NCBI GenBank assembly: GCA_002255575.1
Contig: NCAT01000002.1
Location: 62,001 to 126,000, forward strand
Length of the DNA stretch: 64,000 bases
Reading direction: 5' to 3'
DNA from: Acidocella sp. 20-57-95
Lineage (GTDB): Bacteria > Pseudomonadota > Alphaproteobacteria > Acetobacterales > Acetobacteraceae
Made by a program: the position numbers and the translations under genes. This document shows positions 9,719 through 18,504 of the stretch, in pieces; positions within the stretch are counted from its first letter, which is position 1; each line of letters opens with the position of its first letter. The notes under the pieces were generated by a model, which saw only the letters and a list, made by a program, of their open reading frames with translations, made no database searches and was not told where the DNA came from.

Positions 9719-9772
9719 TTGTGCGGCCCTGCACCCTTGTCTCGCTGCAATGGCTGGCTTATTTCTAATGGT

Positions 9773-10354
9773 ATGATTGAAGATCAAGATAGCAACATCG
9801 CCCCCGATAACGTCGCTGAAATGCCATCCAGCAACAGCGGATCTCAGGACCCTGCGTCTCGTATCGCAGCCCTCGAGGCTGAGGTGCAGGAACTGAAAGA
9901 CAAATGGCTCCGCTCAGAAGCCGAGCTGGTTAATTTGCGCGGCCGCACCAAGCGCCAGATCGAGGATGGACGCGCCTATGCGGTGCAGAAATTCGCCAAG
10001 GATGTGGTGGAAGCGGCTGAAAATCTCCGCCGTGGCATTGAAGCTCTGCCGCCGCGCGCTTATGGCGAGCCGGAATTGCTCACCAAAATCCGCGACGGGT
10101 TTGAAGGGATTGAGCGTTCTTTTGTGGCTTTGCTGGAACGCAACGGTATTCTGCGCATCGACCCGACCGGCTCCAACTTCAACCCGGACTATCATCAGGC
10201 GATGGCTGAGCAGAGCACCTTCAACAGCCCGCCCGGAACCGTCCTGCAAGCCTGGAGCCAGACCTGGATGCTCAATGGCCGCTTGCTTCGCCCCGCCATG
10301 GTGGTGGTTGCCAAGGCCCCAGACCCGAACAGCCCACTGCCAGAAACAGTGTAG
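9773..10354 (+). CDS. grpE: Nucleotide exchange factor GrpE
   Basis: GrpE releases ADP from DnaK in the Hsp70 chaperone cycle. From ATG 9773 the protein is 193 residues. An acidic N-terminal tail is followed by the coiled-coil helix (RIAALEAEVQELKDKWLRSEAEL, quoted in part) with the family signature LRGRTKRQIEDGR. The C-terminal beta domain ends NGRLLRPAMVVVAK. A start 18 codons upstream would add a Cys/Pro-rich stretch unlike the family. Unusually, neither hrcA nor dnaK is adjacent; the upstream neighbour is the degenerate GGDEF gene. Confidence 0.92.
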   Translation: MIEDQDSNIAPDNVAEMPSSNSGSQDPASRIAALEAEVQELKDKWLRSEAELVNLRGRTKRQIEDGRAYAVQKFAKDVVEAAENLRRGIEALPPRAYGEPELLTKIRDGFEGIERSFVALLERNGILRIDPTGSNFNPDYHQAMAEQSTFNSPPGTVLQAWSQTWMLNGRLLRPAMVVVAKAPDPNSPLPETV

Positions 10355-10388
10355 AACACTGGGCGCCGCGAAACACTGGGCGCCGCGA
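10355..10388. repeat. Tandem 17-base direct repeat after grpE
   Basis: Two perfect head-to-tail copies of AACACTGGGCGCCGCGA (10355-10371 and 10372-10388) follow the grpE stop codon directly. A partial third copy (CGCTGGGCG) comes next. Each copy contains the palindrome GGCGCC. No function is evident; it could be a slippage-prone spacer between convergent genes. Confidence 0.85.
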
Positions 10389-10437
10389 TCGCTGGGCGTA
10401 AGCTGGGCGGGGTTAGTACAAGCTTTATAAAACTACC

Positions 10438-13197
10438 TTACGGCCCGGGCGGCGGATGACTGTCGGTGCCACTGGTGATCCCGAATATTCCCCGCATCAG
10501 CCCCGGTGTTAGTACCGAAAGTGGGTTCACCTGTACCGATGGGTCTGCTAGATTGCCGGTTATTTTTGCCCTAATCGCGAACAGCCCACCACCGGCCTCA
10601 GCGCTGAATAATTTCCCGATCAAAGGAATTTTGCCCGGCGCTGAATTCAACGCATAGGCCGGAATCACGGTCGTATCCAAAGATGCGATCTGACCCTGCA
10701 TGTTTATGGTGCCCGAGGCGGTGAGGCCGAGCGAGCTCGAATAGGCGCGGGCATTTTTTAAGGTCAGAATACTACCATCAAAACTGAACGGCGCATTCAG
10801 CCGGTCGAACACCAGCCCCGGCCCGGATGCGGCATCGGCCATGCCGTAAATCGAAATACTCTGCAAAATCTTGCCAAGTATCGGTGCATGCAGAAGCCGG
10901 TAATCCGTGATGTTCAACTGCCCAACCATATCGGACGGGTCCGCGTAGCTGGCATCAAGTTGCAGGGCGCCACCTTGGATATTATCATAGGCGTTCAAGG
11001 CACGCAGTAAAAACCCGGCATCGCTGGTGGTTAGATGCAATGTCTCAATCGCAGGCGGCGCGCCGGCGCGGGATAGGCTGAATTTTATTGCATCCTGCGT
11101 GGCCCCGGTTGCGCTTGCCGACGCATCAAACGGCGAACCACCCTGGCCGTTGCCGGAAAATTGCAGGTTGTGCAGAACCGGTGCACCATGTTTGGCCAGA
11201 ACCAGCTGCGCGAACCGCAGGCTGGCTTGCCAGACCGGCCCGCTTGGCGGCTCTGGCCGGTGGGGAGGCGCGGTAACTTGCTTGGCCGAACCGTCAGATG
11301 TTGGTTTTTCCGGATCAATGATGTTGGACAGATCAAGTACCGGGCCGCTGAGATCAATCCGCCATGGCGCGCCGCCACGTGGCATCATAACCGTCCCAGT
11401 GGCAGAGGTCGTACCGATATGCAGCGCGGTCACGGCAATCTGGCCAGCGCTGTCAGCCTGCGCATCAATCGCCAAATCCGGCGCATGGGCGGTCACTTTA
11501 CGCACCTCGAAGCTGCCATTCTGGGCAATCGCCGCCGTCAGGCTTACCGCCCCGGAACTACCCGCCGGCTTGTGCCAGCCAAATTCTGGAATCCCTAAAT
11601 CTGCCTTGGTTAAATCGGCATTCAGTAATGCGCTGCCGTTGCCATCTGGGGTTTCGTGAATGTTCAAACTGATCGGCACCGTGCCCGCCATGCCGGGCTT
11701 ATCAGCTTCACCGGGCGTAATGCTGAAACGGCGCAGCAATGTGGCGCTCGCCATTGATTTCAGATCGAAATGAATATCCGGCAGCTTGGTCGCGAAATCC
11801 GCCGTCGCTGTTAGGTTGGCGGTCTCACCATCCAGCTGTGCCGTACCTTTCGCCTGCAACCCCTGAATGGTTGCTTGCAGCAAAATATCACCTTGCCGGA
11901 GTGCCAGGTCCTGCCAGCCAACAGGCAGCATCACACCGGTTAAATGCGTATCGGCATGTAAATCCACCTGCGCCAGCAACAAATTATTAAGCAACGGGAA
12001 ATTCGCCGTTACGGTGCCTGTAACGGCCCCGGTCGCCTTCATGATAATTTCAGGAGCAGTGCGCAGCAGGTTCAAAGGGGGCGCATTTAGCACCGCGAGC
12101 GTGTCGGTCAGTGTGCCCATCACCTGCACACTTAGCTGCGCCTTCTGCAAGCGGTCTGACACACCGGTGATCAGCATCTGCCCACCGGTGAGCACCACGC
12201 CGCCCAACTGGCCCGAAGAGGCGGTGATTTTTATGGTGTTGAGGTCGTTCAGGGTAAATTCGCCAGTTACACCGGTGATCGGTTGCGCTTTCGGCACCCA
12301 GCCGATGCTTAAATCATGCCCGCTAAAATGCCCATTAGCGCTTACCAGCGTGAGGTCTGATAAATTTTCCGGCGCCCTTAGCCCGAGTGTGAAGGCAGCA
12401 TTATGCGCGCTGCCGGCCGTGATATTATGCACCACCCAAGCACGGGTCTGTGGTACAAAGGCGACTGGCCAGTAGTCCGGCAACTGGCTGGCCTGCACCG
12501 CATCCACCGTCAGATTGATCTGTGCCTGCCAAGCCTGCTGCAAATTAGCCTGTCCGCTAAAGCCGATCACCGGCCCCGGCCCACCAATCGCGGCGAGTGC
12601 CAGCATGCCGCCCTGCAGGGATGCATGCGCGGGCGTAAAATCAGCGGTAAAATGCCCGCCAGTGATGGGGAATTTCACGTTCCCGGCGCCCAAATCTCCG
12701 GCACCGAGCGTAAAGGTCAGATGCGCGGCGGTGAAATGTAAAAATCCCACATGGATGGCGGCTTGCAGCGATACCGGCACGTTTGAGCCCTCAAACAGCG
12801 CGTCCGAACTGGTCACCATCACCGGGGCATCGCCACCGAACAAGGCGCTCGGCACAACCACCAACCGCGCGCTCGGCACCGCCACCAGCGCCGTCCCGGC
12901 TTCATTGCGCACGCTGATATCGCCAAGCTGAAAAAATAACGGCGCGCCGGCACCTTTTTTAAAACCGCCCCAGGCGAGTGCGGCTTGTTTAATTTGAATT
13001 TCAATCCCGTGGCCTGAGGCCATGCTGGCAAGCTGCGATGTGAGAACCGGGATGAAAATCGGCCCGAGCGACAAGCGGTAGGCCAGCCCGCCCATCGCGA
13101 AGGCAATGACGAAAAAGATCGTCATCATCATCATGCCGGTATGGTGCAGGAGATAGCCGATTGTCTTGGCGGCTTGACCGGGGAGCCGCTTCAGCAT
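10438..13197 (-). CDS. AsmA/YhdP-like large envelope protein (DUF3971 region)
   Basis: This 919-residue protein has one N-terminal membrane segment (about 20-40, Met-rich) and a very long beta-rich remainder that would lie in the periplasm. The region around SQLPDYWPVAFVPQTRAWV matches the DUF3971 segment. The C-terminal third, with GQLNITDYRLLHAPILGK and ASGTINMQGQIASLDTTVIP, matches the AsmA-like C-terminal domain. Members of this family (YhdP, TamB, AsmA) are thought to be bridges that move phospholipid between the inner and outer membranes. It lies head-to-head with glnE with only 14 bases between the start codons, so each promoter must lie inside or against the other gene. Confidence 0.8.
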   Translation of the reverse strand: MLKRLPGQAAKTIGYLLHHTGMMMMTIFFVIAFAMGGLAYRLSLGPIFIPVLTSQLASMASGHGIEIQIKQAALAWGGFKKGAGAPLFFQLGDISVRNEAGTALVAVPSARLVVVPSALFGGDAPVMVTSSDALFEGSNVPVSLQAAIHVGFLHFTAAHLTFTLGAGDLGAGNVKFPITGGHFTADFTPAHASLQGGMLALAAIGGPGPVIGFSGQANLQQAWQAQINLTVDAVQASQLPDYWPVAFVPQTRAWVVHNITAGSAHNAAFTLGLRAPENLSDLTLVSANGHFSGHDLSIGWVPKAQPITGVTGEFTLNDLNTIKITASSGQLGGVVLTGGQMLITGVSDRLQKAQLSVQVMGTLTDTLAVLNAPPLNLLRTAPEIIMKATGAVTGTVTANFPLLNNLLLAQVDLHADTHLTGVMLPVGWQDLALRQGDILLQATIQGLQAKGTAQLDGETANLTATADFATKLPDIHFDLKSMASATLLRRFSITPGEADKPGMAGTVPISLNIHETPDGNGSALLNADLTKADLGIPEFGWHKPAGSSGAVSLTAAIAQNGSFEVRKVTAHAPDLAIDAQADSAGQIAVTALHIGTTSATGTVMMPRGGAPWRIDLSGPVLDLSNIIDPEKPTSDGSAKQVTAPPHRPEPPSGPVWQASLRFAQLVLAKHGAPVLHNLQFSGNGQGGSPFDASASATGATQDAIKFSLSRAGAPPAIETLHLTTSDAGFLLRALNAYDNIQGGALQLDASYADPSDMVGQLNITDYRLLHAPILGKILQSISIYGMADAASGPGLVFDRLNAPFSFDGSILTLKNARAYSSSLGLTASGTINMQGQIASLDTTVIPAYALNSAPGKIPLIGKLFSAEAGGGLFAIRAKITGNLADPSVQVNPLSVLTPGLMRGIFGITSGTDSHPPPGP

Positions 13198-13211
13198 GTC
13201 TTATCCGCCAG

Positions 13212-16064
13212 ATGAACCACCCAAGCTCCATATGGCCAAGCCCTGCCGACCTCACCGCCGCACTCTGGCTGCGGACTGAATTCGCCGCTTTGGGTGCGGC
13301 TGAAGCGGCGTTCGCGCAATCCCCGGAAGGGGCGGCGCTGCTGGCAGCCCTGGGCGGCAATGCGCCTTACCTTGCTGAACTCGCCATCGCCGAATCTGCA
13401 ACGTTGCTGGCGGCGCATACTAACCCACAGGAAATCATCAAAAATATCCTGGATGATCTCCGCAAAACGCCGTTGGATGCCAGCCGGGCCGAGGTCGGCA
13501 AACGGCTTCGGATCGCCAAACGCCAGGCAGCACTCACCATCGCGCTGGCCGATATCAGCGGTCGCTGGAACCTGGTTCAGGTCACCTCGTCTTTGTCTGA
13601 CCTTGCCGAAGTCAGCCTGACGGTTGCCATAAGGCATTTGCTGCGTAGCCTGCATGACCAGGGCAGTATCACTTTGCCCATCCCAACGGAACCTGACCGC
13701 AAATCCGGCTTCGTGGCGCTCGCACTTGGTAAGCTGGGGGCGGGGGAATTGAATTACTCGTCGGATATCGATCTCGTATTGCTCTATGACCCGCAGAATC
13801 CGGTGTATCCGCTGGAAGCGCAACCCATTATGGCGCGTTTGGCGCGTGATTTGGTGAGTTTATTCAGCACGCGTGACGAACATGGCTATGTATTTCGTGT
13901 CGATCTCCGGCTACGGCCAGACCCATCGGCCACCCCGCCGGTGGTGGCTCTGCTCACGGCGCTGACCTATTATGAAAGCCATGGCCGCACCTGGGAGCGG
14001 GCGGCTTTTTCCAAAGCCCGCCCGATTGCCGGTGATTTGGCGCTCGGGGAGAACTTCCTCACCGCGATCCGCCCGTTCATCTGGCGCCGACATCTGGATT
14101 TTGCCGCGATCTCGGACATCCGCGCCATGAAGCACCAGATTGATGCCCGCCAAAGCGCCAATGGGCTGCTCGACCATGATGTGAAATTAGGGCGCGGCGG
14201 GATCCGGGAAATTGAATTCATCGTGCAGACGCTCAGTCTCGTATGGGGTGGGCAGGACTCTGGCCTGCGCATTGCCCAAACGCTGCGGGCATTGCCGGCT
14301 TTGGCGCGGGCCAAGCATCTGCCCGATGCCGCCGCCCGCGAACTGGCGGCTGATTACCAGACGCTCCGGCGGGTGGAGCACCGGTTGCAAATGGTGGCGG
14401 ACCGGCAAACCCATGCGCTGCCCAATACCGATGCCGGATTGGACAATTTCATTATTTTCTTGAACGAGCCGGATTTTAGGCAAAGCTTCCCGGCCTTGCT
14501 GGCCCGCGTGCACGAGCATTTCCTGGCGTTTTTCGACGCTGATACGGGTGATGAGGCCGCCATCGACCCGGGCGTGTCAGGCAAACCACCTTTGCCCTTC
14601 GCCGCCCGCCTCACCGCCCTGGGGTTTCAGGATTTACAGCATATTGCGGAACGCTTGCGGGGCTGGATGAACGGCGAGGTTCCGGCTTTGCGTTCCGCCC
14701 GCGCCCGCGAATTGCTGGATGCTTTGCTGCCACGCATCTTGCAGGCGCTCGGCGCCCAGCAAGACCCTGACCGGGCATTTTTGAATTTTGACAATATGCT
14801 GTGCCGCCAACGGGCTTTGGTGCAGTTACTTTCATTGTTTCAGCGCAACCCCCGCCTGCTGGACCGGCTGGCCGCGGTGTTAGGGGCGGCGCCGGCTTTG
14901 GCTGAGCATCTGGCGCAAGACGCCCAGGCGTTGGAAGCGTTGCTGGTCCCTGCCGCCCGCTTCGCCGCACCGCGCCCGGCGCTGCGGCTGCTGTTGCAAG
15001 AAGCGGCGGACTTAGAGCAAGCCGTCGCCATTACCCGGCGCTTTGTCCGGCGCGAGGAGTTTCATCTGTCGGTCGCGACGTTGGAAGGACGGTTGAATGC
15101 CGATGAGGCCGGGCGGCTGCGCAGTAACCTCGCCAAAGCGGCATTATCCGCCTTGTTGCCGCGTATTATTGCCAACCACATTACCCGCTATGGCCGGGTG
15201 AAGGGCATGCAGTTTGGGGTGGTGGCCCTTGGCAAAACCGGCAGCGCGGAAATGCTGGCGGGGTCAGACCTGGATTTGATGCTGATCTATCATCACGCGC
15301 CAATGGAGACCCCGCCCACTCAATATTTTGTCCGCCTGGCCCACGCGCTCACTGGCGCGCTGACGGCGCAGGGACCGGAAGGGCCGATTTATCATGTGGA
15401 TATGCGGCTGCGCCCGTCTGGCAACCAGGGGCCGGTGGCGGTCTCGCTCGCTGCGTTCAAGCGCTACAACGCGGCCGAAGCCTGGACCTGGGAGCGGATG
15501 GCACTGACGCGTGCCAGCATTATGGCCGCCACGCCAAAGTTCGAATCGGTGCTGTCCGATGAAATTCTCATCGCACTCTCGCGTCCGATACCCTCTGAGA
15601 CCATCCGCACCGATGCTTGCGCCATGCTTACCCGCATCGATGCTGAATTACCGCAAACCGGCCCTTGGGATGTGAAGCACGGGCCAGGCGGGTTGATCGA
15701 ACTGGCGTTCATCGCTGAAGCCTTGCAGCTTATTCACGGCCCGGACGCACCCGAACTGTTCCGCGCCAACACCGCTGCGTCGCTGCGCGCCTTGGGCAAG
15801 GCAGGGGTCTTACCCGAGGCTGACCGCGACACGCTACTGGCAGCAGATTATCTATTCCGTACCATCCAAGGCATCGCCCGCATCATCGGATTGCGCGACC
15901 GCGATGCAAACCCGCTCCCGGCGATGCTGGCCCCGCTATTAAGTGCCACCGGCACCATTGACCTTGTGCAATTAAACCTCACCATAAGCCAATGCCGGGC
16001 GGCGGTGCGCGATTGCTTCACCCGCCTCATCGGACCCGTAAATTCAGGAGTTGATAAAATATGA
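13212..16064 (+). CDS. glnE: Bifunctional glutamine synthetase adenylyltransferase/deadenylase
   Basis: GlnE adds and removes AMP on glutamine synthetase in response to PII protein and glutamine. From ATG 13212 it is 950 residues, the usual size. Two nucleotidyltransferase domains are visible: N-terminal GKLGAGELNYSSDIDL with Asp185/Asp187 (deadenylase), and C-terminal GKTGSAEMLAGSDLDLML with Asp686/Asp688 (adenylylase). Each is followed by helical regulatory segments (KLGRGGIREIEF; KHGPGGLIELAF). An upstream start at 13161 would overlap the divergent gene and adds 17 atypical residues. The stop overlaps the bcp start as ATGA. Confidence 0.96.
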   Translation: MNHPSSIWPSPADLTAALWLRTEFAALGAAEAAFAQSPEGAALLAALGGNAPYLAELAIAESATLLAAHTNPQEIIKNILDDLRKTPLDASRAEVGKRLRIAKRQAALTIALADISGRWNLVQVTSSLSDLAEVSLTVAIRHLLRSLHDQGSITLPIPTEPDRKSGFVALALGKLGAGELNYSSDIDLVLLYDPQNPVYPLEAQPIMARLARDLVSLFSTRDEHGYVFRVDLRLRPDPSATPPVVALLTALTYYESHGRTWERAAFSKARPIAGDLALGENFLTAIRPFIWRRHLDFAAISDIRAMKHQIDARQSANGLLDHDVKLGRGGIREIEFIVQTLSLVWGGQDSGLRIAQTLRALPALARAKHLPDAAARELAADYQTLRRVEHRLQMVADRQTHALPNTDAGLDNFIIFLNEPDFRQSFPALLARVHEHFLAFFDADTGDEAAIDPGVSGKPPLPFAARLTALGFQDLQHIAERLRGWMNGEVPALRSARARELLDALLPRILQALGAQQDPDRAFLNFDNMLCRQRALVQLLSLFQRNPRLLDRLAAVLGAAPALAEHLAQDAQALEALLVPAARFAAPRPALRLLLQEAADLEQAVAITRRFVRREEFHLSVATLEGRLNADEAGRLRSNLAKAALSALLPRIIANHITRYGRVKGMQFGVVALGKTGSAEMLAGSDLDLMLIYHHAPMETPPTQYFVRLAHALTGALTAQGPEGPIYHVDMRLRPSGNQGPVAVSLAAFKRYNAAEAWTWERMALTRASIMAATPKFESVLSDEILIALSRPIPSETIRTDACAMLTRIDAELPQTGPWDVKHGPGGLIELAFIAEALQLIHGPDAPELFRANTAASLRALGKAGVLPEADRDTLLAADYLFRTIQGIARIIGLRDRDANPLPAMLAPLLSATGTIDLVQLNLTISQCRAAVRDCFTRLIGPVNSGVDKI

Positions 16065-16525
16065 GCATTCAAGAAGGCGATACTGCCCCCGATTTCACGC
16101 TGCCGGCCTCCGGTGGCCGCACGGTTTCCTTGAAAACCCTCAAAGGCCAGCCATTCGTGCTATATTTCTACCCGAAAGCCGACACACCAGGCTGCACCAA
16201 GGAAGCCTGTGCGTTTGAAGAGGCTTTGCCGCAGCTTGGCAAAATCGGCGTGACTGTGATTGGCGTCTCCAAGGATGAGATGAAGCCGATCGAGAAATTT
16301 GCTGCCAAATACAACCTTACCTTCCCGCTCGCCTCCGACCCTGAAACCACCACCATCGCCGCCTATGGGGCATGGCAAGAAAAATCCATGTACGGCAAAA
16401 AATACATGGGCATTGAGCGTTCTACCGTGCTGGTGGATGCCAAAGGCAAAATCGCCAAAATTTGGCCGAAGGTGAAAGTCGACGGCCACGCGGCAGAGGT
16501 TTTAAAGGCGGTGCAAGCGCTGTAA
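16061..16525 (+). CDS. bcp: Thioredoxin-dependent peroxiredoxin (BCP/PrxQ type)
   Basis: The 154-residue thiol peroxidase reduces hydrogen peroxide and organic hydroperoxides in the cytoplasm. The motif PGCTKEAC contains peroxidatic Cys45 and resolving Cys50, five residues apart as in the PrxQ/BCP class. ERSTVLVDAKGKI is the conserved C-terminal strand. Its ATG overlaps the glnE stop (ATGA), so translation is coupled to glnE. That neighbourhood seems to be one of convenience; no functional link is evident. Confidence 0.93.
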   Translation: MSIQEGDTAPDFTLPASGGRTVSLKTLKGQPFVLYFYPKADTPGCTKEACAFEEALPQLGKIGVTVIGVSKDEMKPIEKFAAKYNLTFPLASDPETTTIAAYGAWQEKSMYGKKYMGIERSTVLVDAKGKIAKIWPKVKVDGHAAEVLKAVQAL

Positions 16526-16534
16526 GCACCGCCC

Positions 16535-17431
16535 ATGCGCTGGTATTTCGCCATTGATGAAGCCGGTACATATGGCGAAACCGGAGCTGATGCCAAAACC
16601 GCCGTACTGAGTGCGCGGGCGTTCGGCCAGTTGGACCCGCATTTACTTTATTATGGTAAGCGTAACGATTTTACCGCCTGGATGACGCAACATGGCGTGA
16701 CGGTGATTGACGCCGCCCCGCATTTTTTGCCCATCATCCAGGCGGCTGAGCAGGCCGGGATTTATAAAGCCCATTCCATCGGCCATTGGCTGCGGGTGGT
16801 TTTGCCGCAGGTCGAAACAACCCAAGAATTCGTGCTTTACACCGATTGCGATGTCATATTCCTCAACAAAGTTGATTGGCAAAATATCCGCCCGAAAGTG
16901 TTTGCCGCTGCACCGGAATTCAAGCGTGACAATTGGAATTATTTCAATGCCGGGGTGATGGTCGTTAATATTCCCGCGATGCAACTGAGCTACAATTTAT
17001 TCGAGACGCAAATTTGCTCCCGGATCGAAGCGACGGACTCCTACAGCTATGACGACCAGCAGGCGCTGAACGAAGCCTATCGCGGCTTGTGGGACCGGCT
17101 GGATGTTCGTTTGAACTGGAAGCCCTATTGGGGGTACAACTCGAAGGCCGCGATCCTGCATTTCCACGGTCCGAAATTAAGCGTACTCGAATCCATCGCC
17201 AGTGGGCATTGGAATGCTGATAACCCCACAGCCATCCAGCTACGTTTGATGGTCGATGGCCACTTGCCAGCCTATATCGCCTGGGCTGGCATGTTGGGTG
17301 ACCGCTTGCAAAACCAGGATGTAAAATTGGCGCTACGGCTGCAGGCTGCGGCCTCGGCGCTGACGCGTTATCAATCCACCCGCGCCGGCGTCGCTGTTGA
17401 TACCAGCTTCATGGATTTTAACATGTTTTAA
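16535..17431 (+). CDS. Family 8-like glycosyltransferase
   Basis: The 298-residue protein has the GT8 (glycogenin/LgtC-like) pattern. The metal-binding DxD is in LYTDCDVIFL, followed by NYFNAGVMVVNI, then DDQQALNEAY and the late HFHGPKL motif that contributes a His to metal binding. No membrane helix is seen. It probably adds a hexose to a lipopolysaccharide or other surface glycan; the sugar is unknown. It starts nine bases after the bcp stop, so it may be part of the glnE-bcp transcript, and is convergent with the cupin gene. Confidence 0.75.
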   Translation: MRWYFAIDEAGTYGETGADAKTAVLSARAFGQLDPHLLYYGKRNDFTAWMTQHGVTVIDAAPHFLPIIQAAEQAGIYKAHSIGHWLRVVLPQVETTQEFVLYTDCDVIFLNKVDWQNIRPKVFAAAPEFKRDNWNYFNAGVMVVNIPAMQLSYNLFETQICSRIEATDSYSYDDQQALNEAYRGLWDRLDVRLNWKPYWGYNSKAAILHFHGPKLSVLESIASGHWNADNPTAIQLRLMVDGHLPAYIAWAGMLGDRLQNQDVKLALRLQAAASALTRYQSTRAGVAVDTSFMDFNMF

Positions 17432-17443
17432 AAATCATGCCGC

Positions 17444-17791
17444 CTAACCGCGATCTTCGATCACCCAATGTTTGCGCATTGCCTCCAGCACCTCCCAGGT
17501 GCCGGTAAAACCTGGTTCGATCACGAAACTATCACCGGGGCCAGCGTTGATCACGCTGCCATCATCACCGCTGACCACGCAGCGGCCCGCGATCATAACC
17601 ACATATTCCCACTCAGAATATGCGATACGCCATTTGCCGATGCTGGCTTCCCATTGCCCGGCAGCTAATTTTCCGCCCGGTTCTTCATATTGCACCCAGG
17701 TGCGCGTGCGCGGTGCACCGCTGATGAGTTTGTCAGCCGCGATCGGCTCCGCGGCAATGTCTGGCAACGGGCCGAGAGGGTGCAGCTTCAA
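17444..17791 (-). CDS. Small cupin-domain protein
   Basis: The 115-residue protein carries a single Cupin_3 (DUF861-like) barrel: WRIAYSEWEYVVMIAGRCV and GPGDSFVIEPGFTGTWEVLE. These small cupins are generally of unknown role. The His-rich metal motif of classical cupins is mostly missing, so metal binding is doubtful. The start codon overlaps the stop of the upstream lipoprotein gene (ATGA). It is the last gene of the hslO-lipoprotein-cupin unit. Confidence 0.75.
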   Translation of the reverse strand: MKLHPLGPLPDIAAEPIAADKLISGAPRTRTWVQYEEPGGKLAAGQWEASIGKWRIAYSEWEYVVMIAGRCVVSGDDGSVINAGPGDSFVIEPGFTGTWEVLEAMRKHWVIEDRG

Positions 17792-18504
17792 TGCGCCATA
17801 CTCGGCGGTACTAAATTATGCACGCCCGGGGCTAACCCACTTGGCGTAGCGGGTGACATTATTGCCCCGCCAGTTGGTGGCCCGGTCAGCGGTGTCGCCA
17901 CAATGCCACCTGCCACGGCGCCGGTTGTGCTGACCGGCGCGGCGGCGGCGCTGTTGGAATAAGCAATCCAACTGCCGAGATTATGCTGCAACTGGTATTG
18001 TAGCTGCACATTCATCGCATCCATCAGCTGCTTGGTCATGCTATATAAAGCCGCCTGCATAGCATCGCTGGAACTGGAATCAGGGGCGGTCTGGCTATGG
18101 GAAACCGAAGCTTCGGTGTAGCCCTTCGCCCGACCATCGGCGCTGACCACATCCACCCGGACGGTCAGAGTACCGACCAGATTGCCGGCATTTTGCTCAA
18201 CCGAGGCATTTTCGATGGTGAAGGTCGCGGTTCCAGGCGTGCCATTGGCCACCAGCCGGTGCTGCGCCATTGTCAATACGGCTGTCGCGGGTGGTTCCGG
18301 GTCCTGGCTCAGCAACGCAGCGGCACCAGGGTCGGGCACGTAGTTATTCTGAAAATTTACATTCACCACCTTCAACATAATCGGCGGCAGGTACGAATAA
18401 TCGAGCGGCGCGTAGGTGACAGGCGGCGTGCTATCACCGCAACCCGCCAGAGCCACCGCCAGTACTAAGGCTGGCGCCAGGGTGAGAATAGTCTTTGGTC
18501 TCAA
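17788..18504 (-). CDS. Predicted outer-membrane/periplasmic lipoprotein of unknown function
   Basis: This 238-residue protein starts with a lipoprotein signal peptide ending in the lipobox VALAGC, so Cys22 is the likely lipidated residue. The mature part begins GDSTPPVTYAPLDYSYLPP and has a beta-rich core (TATFTIENASVEQNAGNLVGTL, quoted in part) and an Ala/Gly/Pro/Thr-rich tail. I do not recognise a named family. The position after the stress chaperone hslO with an ATGA overlap, and before a cupin with another, indicates co-translation but not a shared job. Confidence 0.75.
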   Translation of the reverse strand: MRPKTILTLAPALVLAVALAGCGDSTPPVTYAPLDYSYLPPIMLKVVNVNFQNNYVPDPGAAALLSQDPEPPATAVLTMAQHRLVANGTPGTATFTIENASVEQNAGNLVGTLTVRVDVVSADGRAKGYTEASVSHSQTAPDSSSSDAMQAALYSMTKQLMDAMNVQLQYQLQHNLGSWIAYSNSAAAAPVSTTGAVAGGIVATPLTGPPTGGAIMSPATPSGLAPGVHNLVPPSMAH

